NCBI GenBank assembly: GCA_001661515.1
Contig: LUVW01000015.1
Span: 900,822-964,821 of the forward strand
Reading direction: 5' to 3'
Length of the DNA: 64,000 nt
Source of the DNA: Capniomyces stellatus
Taxonomy: Eukaryota > Kickxellomycota > Harpellomycetes > Harpellales > Legeriomycetaceae
The notes under the pieces are model-generated. The model saw only the letters and a program-made list of their open reading frames with translations. It ran no database searches and had not been told where the DNA came from. The position numbers were made by a program, and so were the translations under genes. Positions 55,540 to 64,000 of this stretch are shown here, piece by piece; position 1 is the first letter of the stretch, and every line of letters starts with the position of its first letter.

Positions 55540-57371
55540 TCTATCCTATTTTGTTTGCTTTCCTTGCAGTTACTCCACTAAAATTCTTATTATGAATTTG
55601 AAAAATATATTGTTGTTAAAACTTGTTCGCACTTTTCTTAAAGGACTATATTTCTAACAGTTGATTCAATAATTGTCATTATATATCGTAGTAACCTTTT
55701 TTCTTTGTAACAACTTTTTTTATTTTATTGATCACAGAATTATGTCTTGTGCGCTTTTCTTATCTTTGGAAACTTTACGACTAATTTTGAATTACCCAGA
55801 GTAGACCTCCAATTAATTTACGTTATTCAAGCAAAACCACTGTGGTTTTTTTTTTGCATGATTTTATTCTTGTGACAAATCAAAAGCCCGACCAAACCAT
55901 AATTAGAAGATAATACGGGTTACTAATGTAATTAAGCCAAGTTTGATAGTTTTATTTGATCAGAAATGCAGAGCTAGCGTGTGGACCAACATTTAGTTAC
56001 CGAGTTGTTTAACGAACTACGGGATTTAAAACAACCTAGCTTTAACTTTTTTTTAGGTAATTACAAGCACTGGCTTTCCAAATCAAACACCAAAAGCACC
56101 AAAAACATTCTAATGTGGGAAATATTCGAAGCCAATGTTATTAGTGGTGACCCGATTTATTCCATGCCGGCGCAAAAGTATAGATCAAGCTACTTGGAAC
56201 ATTAAATTATCCTTATTCTTTTTATTTGAACTAGCTATTGTTGTATCCGGGAACAACTAAATGGGCGGTGGATCAAGCAGTTGTCTGGGTGGGAACAAAT
56301 ACCAGAGCTGCAACCAGCTCCAAACTTGGGATATCTAGCGATAAGTCTATGTACTCTGCTGCCACTTTTGGGAAGATGACGTGCTTCCCCGGTAATCGTT
56401 TTGCTTCCATCTAAAATAATATTTTACTTAGCACCAAGTAGTACCACACCTTAAGTTAAACCAAGTCACAGCAAAACACAGTGTTTATATGCAATACACA
56501 AACAGATGCATGTTTCTGTACAAAATTATAGGTTGCTGGCAGCGTTAAAATCAAAGCTGGGCTGCACAGCAGATAGTTACATAAACGATACTGAGCAGTG
56601 ACATAGTTGGCGAGTAGTCAAGGACGAAGACTACCAAGCTGGAGTTTAACCAGTTGGACGTTTATCAATAACAAGAGTAGCGGAAAATGACCTAAAAGCG
56701 AGCAACCTAGTCATCCCCAACACCACTGACATTCTGGTAGCTTGGATCCACTTGCTTTTATTGATTTATTGCAGTTTTAACTTGGCTGTTTCGTTGAGTA
56801 ATGAACACCTCGCCAACCAACCCAACTCTGTTAATGCTGCATTATGGTTATATTTTGCGTGCTGCGGGTTTTCAAGTGACTCATTAAACTCGTGAACTAT
56901 AGCCCATGATTCGCCAAAAATAGTTATATCATTTTTCAATTGAGCTTGGTTCCAAACCAAACAAAAAGTTTGGTGTAAATAATAAACCATCAATATTAAC
57001 CAATTGCATCTCAAAGTTGGTCCAACTAATTTGAAAATTTTATCTGTCAAATTCACTTTAAGATGCGAATCCTTTTAGTCGCCAACTAAAATTGAGAAAA
57101 ACGCCATAGCAGTAGTGAAAACAATTAATTAGAAACAAAAGTTGAAGTAAATGGTAAAACTCTTCTGGTTCTTTTAGCTTTCAATGTATTTACTAATCCA
57201 AACATACTTTTTCTAATTTATATTTATATTTATATATTTGTGCATGTTGATCTGCGTCAAGCTTCAGCATTATATCCAACACTGATTAATTCAACGCAAT
57301 TTGCCTTGTAGAATACAACTTTATATACTTTTAAATATCGACAAAGTATAAATCGAAACAGATAAACTAAA
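55540..57371. other. Region of coding-like fragments without a clear gene
   Basis: Between the start of CAB2 and the alkyltransferase. It holds a plus-strand open stretch 55978-56205 (behind a TAG, no ATG, GNYKHWLSKSNTKS then ISGDPIYSMPAQKYRSSYLE), the low-confidence minus gene 56235-56732, and a minus open stretch 56766-57056 without ATG (ESLENPQHAKYNHNAALTEL). These look more protein-like than chance AT-rich ORFs but I recognise none of them. Confidence 0.4.
56235..56732 (-). CDS. Possible small two-exon gene (low confidence)
   Basis: ATG at 56732 begins MSVVLGMTRLLAFRSFSATL, a short Arg/Ser-rich stretch like a mitochondrial presequence. A GT donor at 56650 and the TTTTAG acceptor before 56410 join exon 56651-56732 to exon 56235-56410 in phase, giving 85 residues with a Cys-containing second half (RYPKFGAGCSSGICSHPDNC). 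An alternative reading of the second exon starts at its own ATG (56410, MEAKRLPGKHVIFPKVAA) and runs 45 codons in another frame. I recognise neither product. The splice is proposed from phase and signal sequences only, so the gene could be spurious or a relic. Confidence 0.28.
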
Positions 57372-57929
57372 ATGACCATTTCAAAGAACGATAGTCCTAG
57401 CGAAAAGAACGACGGAAGCCAGGTTTTATCCAAAACCAAGGGCAGCAGAGTAACCAAAAGTACACCCAGCAAAAAAAGCAGAGTGCCAGTTGCTGACACG
57501 CCAGGACTAAGTTTGCTTGACGACAATACTATCAAAAAATATCCTATTTGTGTCAAAGAAAGGGCGTCGTTTATCAACCATAAAACCAACAAGCCAGTTA
57601 CAGAATTTGAGTACAAAGTGTTTGACCTGTGTGCCCAGATCCCAGCAGGGCGCTTTAGCACATACAAGTTAATGTCAGATGCTTTGAAGAGTGGTCCAAG
57701 AGCAGTCGGAAACGCACTAAGAAAAAACCCATTTGCCCCGTTGCCCATACCTTGCCACAGAGTCATCACGTCGAGTTTATATCTAGGCGGCTACGACGGA
57801 GACCTAAACGTAAAAGTTAACTGGAAAAGAGCTCGTCTTGAAAACGAGGGACTGAAGTTTGGTGATGATGGCGTTCTGCTTAATTCGCTGGCAGATCGAG
57901 CCTTTTCTGATTTTAAGACTTCCAGCTGA
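57372..57929 (+). CDS. MGT1: O6-alkylguanine-DNA alkyltransferase (MGMT)
   Basis: A single exon of 185 residues. The C-terminal ~115 residues are the alkyltransferase DNA-binding/active-site domain: FEYKVFDLCAQIPAGRFSTY with the conserved Tyr, RAVGNALRKNPF with the Arg finger region, and PIPCHRVITSS with the acceptor Cys (about residue 128). The suicide protein transfers alkyl groups from O6 of guanine to this Cys. Residues 1-70 are Lys/Ser-rich and disordered and could carry a nuclear localisation signal (TPSKKSRV); the usual N-terminal ribonuclease-H-like subdomain is absent or minimal, as in yeast Mgt1 (188 aa), whose length it matches. After PCHR the sequence continues GGYDGDLNVKVNWKRARLENEG in the expected order. 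Intact and probably functional. Confidence 0.94.
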   Translation: MTISKNDSPSEKNDGSQVLSKTKGSRVTKSTPSKKSRVPVADTPGLSLLDDNTIKKYPICVKERASFINHKTNKPVTEFEYKVFDLCAQIPAGRFSTYKLMSDALKSGPRAVGNALRKNPFAPLPIPCHRVITSSLYLGGYDGDLNVKVNWKRARLENEGLKFGDDGVLLNSLADRAFSDFKTSS

Positions 57930-58917
57930 TAGAACACGTTTCCTGGTTTTATAACCAACCAAATATTCTCACACTCGCACTCACTCTAACTCAATAAGTA
58001 AAAGTATCCTCACTCTCATCATTATATTCACTCATGTTACTGTACCTGCTCCAATATCCATTGGTTTGGACTATTGCTTTTAAATCAGCTTTAAAGCTAT
58101 TGTTAAATTCTCAATAAAATAAAGACTTATTGTTGCATCAGAAATAGTGATATTGATTTCAATAAAAAAAAGAGATAGTGTTATTGACATTTTTAGCCAG
58201 TTTTTTAGTTTACTTTTATTCACAAAAACTATAAATTCGTGGCAGTTTAACTCGTAGATTTGTTGCAGATTTATCTGAATACTACCAAGCATTGTGATTT
58301 GTGAGACTACGACACTCTTTGCACAAAGTAATCAAAGTAGTTCATTGTTATACACTTGGTAAAGGACATCTTTGAAGAGAAAGTGATGTAAAATCAACCG
58401 TCCGGCCAATCAGCTGAATGAACCATCAAAAGCATTGTTAGAGTTTGCTTTCTTTACAATCATCTCAATGAATAAAAAAAACTCGCTTTGCTACAAATGG
58501 TCACGACTTGCAATTAGTATTACTTAAAGATTGAAGAACGCCAAAAAAATTTCGGAATCACGCCTTGGGTATCAATTTTACAAAGAAATGAACCTTATCC
58601 GCCTTGCTTTTGTGGCAGAACCTATAAAATGCACATACGATTTATAGCTACAAATAGTAATCAACACCAAGCTATTTGTTTTTGCTTAAACCAGCTCGGC
58701 AAACTATTTCTGTGTGTTTGTTTTCCTTTCCTGTGTTATTTACTTTTCAGAGCAGTTTGAATTATAAACGTACCAGGATATTTATTTATATAGCTGGGGT
58801 CCTTCAAGAATAGGCCGATACATCCTCAAGCCAGCCTTCTCGATAGATTATTTTGTTGTATTTATATAGCCAGTGCAAATTTAAAAAACAAATTGTTTCG
58901 AGTAAAAAATAGCAAAA
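57930..58917. other. Intergenic, AT-rich, no gene seen
   Basis: Contains the 3' flank of the alkyltransferase and the promoter of the DUF4112 gene. A 70-codon minus ORF (58080-58292) is Ile/Leu/Asn-rich and unsupported. No RNA or repeat signature. Confidence 0.6.
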
Positions 58918-59508
58918 ATGAACCGAGTGAGCCAAATGTACACTCCACAGGAAAGACCAGTGTATCCGCCTACACAAAACACTCTTTTCAACCCATACAA
59001 CCAACCGAAAGATATACAGCCACATAGCATAATTAGTATCCATGAAGTTAACGAGAAGACAGGAGAATGTGCCCCAGAAAGACCTAAAAACAAGTTTAAA
59101 GAGCTTTTCAAAAAAAAGCAAAGGCCCGAGCTGAGCATAGACGAAAGAAACCTAAAAAAAATGAGAAAGTTTTCAGTAAGGCTAGACTCAAAGTATAGCT
59201 GCTGCGGGTTCAGATTTGGTGCCGATGCGATTGTTGGGATACTGCCTGTTATTGGAGACTTTTCGGGATTCCTCCTTGGGGCTTGTTTTATTTTGAGGGC
59301 GACTAAATACTGGAAGCTTCCCAGATTGATGATAGTTGGCATGTTTTTCTACCTTATAGTCGATACAATTTTTGGGATGGTTCCCCTAATTGGCGATATT
59401 TTTGACGCCGGATTCAAGGCAAATTCCAGAAACTACAGAGTGCTTGAAAAGCATGTTAGAGAAAATGTAGTCTTGGAATCAAATGCCAAAGATGGCGATA
59501 TGGTCTGA
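58918..59508 (+). CDS. DUF4112 membrane protein
   Basis: A single exon of 196 residues. Residues 1-75 are polar and basic (KNKFKELFKKKQRPE). The rest is a DUF4112 domain: SCCGFRFGADAIVGILPVIGD with GFLLGACFILRA, then MIVGMFFYLIVDTIFG, VPLIGDIFDAGFKANSRN. The paired GxxPxxGD turns and the FDAGFKANSRN ending are diagnostic of the family. Two or three short hydrophobic helices suggest an integral membrane protein of unknown location; no signal peptide. The family has no established biochemical function. Start chosen at the first ATG, 58918, which follows a stop-rich AT leader. Confidence 0.9.
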   Translation: MNRVSQMYTPQERPVYPPTQNTLFNPYNQPKDIQPHSIISIHEVNEKTGECAPERPKNKFKELFKKKQRPELSIDERNLKKMRKFSVRLDSKYSCCGFRFGADAIVGILPVIGDFSGFLLGACFILRATKYWKLPRLMIVGMFFYLIVDTIFGMVPLIGDIFDAGFKANSRNYRVLEKHVRENVVLESNAKDGDMV

Positions 59509-59960
59509 TAGTTTGTTGATTTGTCATGTGATTCTTTGTGTAAATACTGTTAATAAAATCAATCAAATATGCACAGAGATCCACAGTAAAGCAAAGAAAA
59601 AAGTATGATGGGATGGTTGAGCGGAGCTATAGTCTTTGTAATCCAACATTTTTGCCAATATAAAAAAATCGTATAGTGCGTATAAAGAGACAAAAAGTCA
59701 ATGTGGTTTATCAGTTTATTGGGTTAGAGAAAAAACAGTATTCAAACTGACAGTTTATAACCAATCGTGTTTACCAGTCAGGTCTCGTTCCATAAAAATC
59801 TGCATATCTTTATTGCTCAAATAGCTGTTATTTTAAAATGCAATGAATTAAGTCAAGCACACGTGTGTATATAGGTTTCAATAAAAAGACAGAGGAAAAA
59901 GAACTACTAGTGAATCAGAATCAGAATCAGAATCAAAAGCTAAATCTCGATTGTCGAATA
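59509..59960. other. Intergenic between convergent genes
   Basis: 3' flanks of the DUF4112 gene and of RFC5. A short AATCAG direct repeat (four copies near 59911-59934) is the only pattern. The 63-codon plus ORF at 59865-60056 is an antisense shadow of the RFC5 last exon. Confidence 0.65.
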
Positions 59961-61608
59961 TCAAAAGTCCAAGTCCATCAAAAACTTTTTATATGTGCTC
60001 TGGAATTTAGCAACAAACGCCTCCAAGTGGAAAATAGCCTTCTGGCCTTTCTTTAGCCTCTCCTCCTATAATAAAACGTTAGATTAAGATTTATTACCCT
60101 CAGTTAAAAGCAAAATTTCCACCATATATTGGTAACAAACGTGTATATACATCGGCATTGCGGTGCGGCTTACATATAAACTGGCTTGAGCAATAATGTC
60201 TGGTTTAATGGCATCATCCACGTGATCAATCAAGTATAGGGCCAAAGTTTTCAAAATTGTCGAAGGTGGGATACAATGTGTTAATAGCTCGTATAGTACA
60301 CCTCTGCTTTGCATAACCACCTGAGGCGACTGGGAATTCAGCAAGGTCCTTCCTAAGCTCACAATCACATTTTCCCAATCAGGCAGCGGTAACTCCATAC
60401 CTTCGTTAAACGGATAGTGCTGAACAAATAACGCCTCGAGCATTAGAGTTGCACGCCTAACATTGCGGCTGGAGGATTCTGAAATGTTCTTGGCCAAAGT
60501 AGGTTGAAGAACAAAGTTTTCTTTTTGTGAAATGTTTAACAAGACTTGCGAAACCTAGTGAAAAATCGAGATTGCAAAGATATAAATGTAAAATGTTGAT
60601 CGAGTACAAAGAAAAATCCAACATATGGCAGATTTAGCCTAGAATGCTTTAAACCCTACCTCTTCAACAGTTGGTGCTGGGACTCGGACTAGCAGACATC
60701 TACTCTGTAGTGGTGGGATTATATTTCCTGTAGATGTACAGCATAGTAACATTCTAAGGTTTCCCATATACTTCTCCATAGTTCTGCGCAAAGCGTGTTG
60801 GGCTGATCTGCTTAGAGAATCCGCGTCATGGATTACGACAACTGTGGAAAAAAAAGAAAATAGTTAAATCAGCCAAAGTTTCTCCATAAACACATTTATT
60901 TACACATAAAAAAAGTTTGAAAAAAAAAGAATATTCTTAAACCTTTGAATTTTCGAGGCGAGTTGATAGTGACCTGCTGCGTTTGTGCCACTTCTTTTAT
61001 CAAGTCTTGGACAACTAATCGATCATATATTCCGGCATCGCTTGGATTCAGTTCAATGTGGTAATTGCTACTGACTATGTTGATTTCCAATGTTCGAGAA
61101 GACGGTGTTTGAAAAGTCCTCTGATCCATTTTGAGCTAAAGGAAAAATAGAGCGTTGCATTGTTACGATTGATAAATCAAAAGTTTTTTCTAAATATAGT
61201 TGGTCGTTGGCCGTTTTTTTTCTCTTTCAAGAGTCAGAAAACAAAAATTATCGTTGTAGTTTTTTTTTTGAAAAAAAAAAGCGAACAAGATTTGTCCTAC
61301 CTTTTCTACTCCCGCTCCGTATATCTGCCTCAGCAAGGCCATGATTCTTGTTTTCTTTCCAGCACCCTCGGGTCCATAAAAAAGCAAATGAGGTATGTCG
61401 CCAGTGCTTGCCTAAGTGCGTTCAGTTTATTTTAATCCGATTTCGTTTAGTTTAGTTGGCTTAATACAACAGAGTACTAGCAAGGCCTACAAAAACAAAA
61501 CCAAATAGTACTGGCTCTTACCATTTTTTTCAAGTGTTTGGTGAATTCTTCATGATAACTCAATTTGTCAAGGTTATGCGGTCTATACTTGTCTACCCAA
61601 AGCGCCAT
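59961..61608 (-). CDS. RFC5: Replication factor C small subunit (Rfc5; human RFC3-type)
   Basis: Six exons: 61522-61608, 61301-61411, 60943-61135, 60660-60841, 60174-60554, 59961-60065; 352 residues (yeast Rfc5 is 354). The start MALWVDKYRPHNLDKLSYHE is the RFC-box signature. Walker A is GPEGAGKKT; Walker B reads VIHDADSLSRSAQHALRRTM; the Arg-finger motif appears as LQSRC. The C-terminal collar domain ends GQKAIFHLEAFVAKFQSTYK, diagnostic of the Rfc5/human RFC3 branch. It is part of the heteropentameric clamp loader that places PCNA on primer-template DNA, and of checkpoint and cohesion variant loaders; nuclear. The exon 5 donor is GTAAGC after ASLY: the open frame runs further, but only this donor joins the final exon in phase. 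Confidence 0.95.
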
Positions 61609-62946
61609 CTTTGCTATTTATTTTAACGTTATATCCTTTGATTATTTCAGCGCTATTAAAAAAGGAGATTTCTCTAACTTTGTTAGTATATTTTAGAGTT
61701 TAATAAACAAAATCGCAAGGCTGTACAAAAGCTTTTTCAGTTGATAGCAATAATCACGGATTTGACTTGACGGTTAGCTGAATTCTACTTTTGTCTTTTT
61801 TAACACTGTGTTTACTTTTTTAAGCAATTAATTTAAGTATTAAATAAAACACTGAATTCTAGATATAATTGGTTGAATTTGTTTATTTACTGAACGAAAT
61901 TCAGCCAAAATCCCATTGAAGAAGTAAAAAAACCAAACAAAAACTATTCATCGAGTGTGTTCTACTTGTAGGCTTGGCTGAAATGCACCGTACCCAGCCG
62001 TAAAACACAGACTTGCAGCGCAAATAAGTGTTCCAAAAATAGTTGGATCTCCAAACCGTCATTATAAAAGCAAACACTTGCTCCGTTACTCTGCTTTTAC
62101 TTTTAAGTTGCAACAGTCGAAATCCGTTTTAGATTTTTTATTTTTCTCAACAGCCAAGCTAGACCGTTACCTAAATGACTTGGATTCACTTTTTTACTCG
62201 CTAAGAACGTTGCAAAAAAAACCCCATAACCGATTGAAATTGAGCTAAATCGATTCGCCATACAAATTGGTTTTTTTTAGCCAAATTGCTTTTGAAATCA
62301 ATATGCACAAATGATTAGCGAGTTTTTTTCTTAACGAAGAAAATTGGCTGGTTGGTGATTGGTTAAGTCTTTTCAGAAAGTGCCTCGTTTTTGCTTGACT
62401 TTGGTAATATTCTTGCCAAAGTTGGCTGAAATTGGACAGATTTTCTATGCTTTTTCAGTAGTGGAAATGGTTTCTTAATTTCTGCGTTCTGTGGATTTAG
62501 GATCTTTGCTAATCCGGTCACGTTGTGCTGATAAGAATTATCTTGAGACGAGCGTTTCACGACTCTTGTTCAAGCTGTGCAATCATAGTACACTTTGGTC
62601 CTTGTGATTCAATCACTTTATTAAAACCTTAGGGTCTCCATTGCTACTACATCCTCTCTAAACACCAATAAAAAACATAAGAAAAAAAAACAATAGCCCT
62701 CAACATCCGGCTCTCAACTCAACTCAGTTGTACTGCTGACTGGATGCCAGTCTTACTCAAGAGTATGTTTGTTGCGACAACCGAAAGATATTTATTTAAC
62801 GTCAATACTAAAAAATAATCTTTATTCAAACTCACAAAAATCGATATTTCTGCAATAGCATAACTCTAACAAAATATGCTAAACGGAATGACCCTTGTAC
62901 CAAAAAAATAGTTCGGCCCACCTGGGCGTCTTTAAACACCCCAACT
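61609..62946. other. Intergenic, AT-rich, with weak small ORFs
   Basis: Upstream of RFC5 and downstream of JAC1. A 65-codon minus open stretch (62363-62560) is basic and protein-like, with a KSVQF segment that fits the PP1-docking RVxF consensus, but begins with GTG; an ATG a few codons upstream is in another frame. A minus ORF at 61901-62113 likewise lacks ATG. Neither is called as a gene. Confidence 0.4.
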
Positions 62947-64000
62947 CTATTCAAAAACTATATCATTTTTACTCGCCCACGAATCTATAGCATCGTCGAT
63001 CTTGTACAGGTACTGAAGCTCCGTAGTTATCTCGCGAGCCTGGTCAAATAGTTTGTCTGAAAATGCCTTTGATAGTCTGCTAATAGCCTCATCGATTTCA
63101 GCACTGTTTTGCTTCTTTATCTTTACAACCTCAACACTTGAACTTGCGTTCTCAAGCTCCTCTCTGATTTCCAGTATTTTAAACAAAAACTCCTGGTCAG
63201 AATCGGACGAGTCTTCAGAGATGCCTTTGTTGTTGATTTTCAGCTAGTGCGTAACATAAGCGTTTACAATCAAATGATCAGTATCAATACTACATAATAC
63301 AGTTACAGCAATAACGATAACATCACCCGTTTGGGGTAATATCCCCCTACAGCTTAATTTGAGTCAAGCCTATCTAATCTTTGATGTTATGCTAAGCCGG
63401 GTACGTAAATAGGCATATATGACATTCTAATCAGCGCTTACTATATACTTTGCCCTTCGGAAAGGATTTTTCAAAGTTTCGTAGGCTTTATTGAGCCATG
63501 ATGACTGTAGCTTTGACATTTCCTGAACTTTCTGCAAAAAGGCGGAGGAAGTGGCATGAGTATGATTAGTTTATCCAAATAAATAGAAAATTACATATTT
63601 CATTTCCATTGCTTTAATTGTGAACTTACATCATTGTTAAGTATGTTGGAGTCGGGGTGTACGCCCTGTTGCAGCTTGATGAATTTTTCTCGAAGCTTTT
63701 TTAAGTTAATGTCAAAACCGGTATCCGAACTATTCATAAAAACAGCACATTGATTCATTTAATCAGCAATAATATAGTTTTTAAGCATTACAGCCTCAAA
63801 CTAAAATTAAAGCCAAGCGCTTCCTCAAGCACTTGGTATTTAAACACCCTCTTAAATTACAAAACCTACTTTGTCAAAACATCAAAGTATGTCAGTGATG
63901 AATCTTGTGGCTGAATAACAAGGCATTTAGGATTGTCACAATGAAGTGTGTTTTTATTCTTTTCCTCTTTGCACAGCCAACAATTCTTTGTTTTCTCGTG
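62947..64000 (-). CDS. JAC1: Mitochondrial Fe-S co-chaperone HscB/Jac1 (5' end outside window)
   Basis: Four exons are visible: 63870 to beyond 64000, 63630-63729, 63442-63531, 62947-63243, giving 206 C-terminal residues. The first visible part has a Cys4-type zinc motif (CWLCKEE then CDNPKC) followed by IQPQDSSLTYFDVLT, as in HscB of animals and plants and unlike yeast Jac1. The J-domain carries the HPD tripeptide (GVHPDSN) needed to stimulate Hsp70, and LNKAYETLKNPFRRAKYI. The last exon has the HscB C-terminal three-helix domain (FKILEIREELENASSS, ITTELQYLYKIDDAI) that binds the Isu/IscU scaffold. Role: hands the scaffold to mitochondrial Hsp70 for Fe-S cluster transfer. The presequence lies beyond the right edge. 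Confidence 0.93.

Noticed and set aside
60084..60173. Extension of RFC5 exon 5 to the stop at 60084
   Set aside because: Only the GTAAGC donor after 60174 joins the last exon in phase and restores the conserved collar-domain ending.
62363..62560. Small basic protein with a PP1-docking-like KSVQF
   Set aside because: No ATG in frame; the nearby ATG is out of frame, and no splice path was found. Kept only as a note in the intergenic entry.

Overview
The window is nuclear DNA of a fungus. Evidence: AT-rich intergenic DNA, GT-AG introns of about 70-230 nt with CTAAT/TGCTAAC-like branch sites, an Ecm33-type GPI cell-wall protein, a fungal-specific transcription-factor domain, a fused PabA-PabB protein, a PPPDE-thioredoxin-like protein and an Mcp2-type ABC1 kinase. 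A trypsin-type protease, a DHTKD1-type dehydrogenase and long AT-rich spacers would fit an early-diverging lineage such as Kickxellomycotina (Harpellales-like), but that is only a guess. I see no rRNA, tRNA, CRISPR or intact transposon. Several single ORFs are in fact exons; I reconstructed the spliced genes by eye using reading phase and family conservation.

Layout. 0-4.5 kb: two minus-strand cell-surface genes, a Thr-rich protein with perfect 54-residue repeats (runs off the left edge) and an Ecm33-like GPI protein. 7-9.5 kb: an unrecognised disordered protein. 11.6-14.6 kb: mitochondrial 2-oxoadipate dehydrogenase E1. 14.8-18.7 kb: a PhoD-like protein whose metal-binding motifs are replaced. 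19.8-25.3 kb: a seven-exon PPPDE protein and the Mcp2/ADCK1 kinase. 27-29.6 kb: a transcription factor with a degenerate Zn2Cys6 finger and a 13-nt micro-exon. 29.6-33.7 kb: a gene-poor stretch. 33.7-40.3 kb: a membrane protein and the nine-exon aminodeoxychorismate synthase. 41.7-45.3 kb: two probably secreted proteins (CAP/SCP domain and trypsin). 47-52.8 kb: ribonucleotide reductase large subunit, convergent with the Snu66/SART1 splicing factor. 53.7-64 kb: phosphopantothenate-cysteine ligase, O6-alkylguanine-DNA alkyltransferase, a DUF4112 membrane protein, clamp-loader subunit Rfc5 and mitochondrial co-chaperone Jac1/HscB (runs off the right edge).

Most genes are independent housekeeping genes; there is no operon or obvious biosynthetic cluster. 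Loose themes are mitochondrial function (DHTKD1, Mcp2, Jac1), DNA synthesis and repair (Rnr1, Rfc5, alkyltransferase), cofactor synthesis (folate, CoA) and the cell surface or secretion (Thr-rich protein, Ecm33-like, CAP, trypsin). The most unusual items are the PhoD-like pseudoenzyme carrying NPF and PPxY docking motifs, the transcription factor with two missing zinc ligands and a micro-exon, and two Cys clusters inserted in the PabB part of the folate enzyme.
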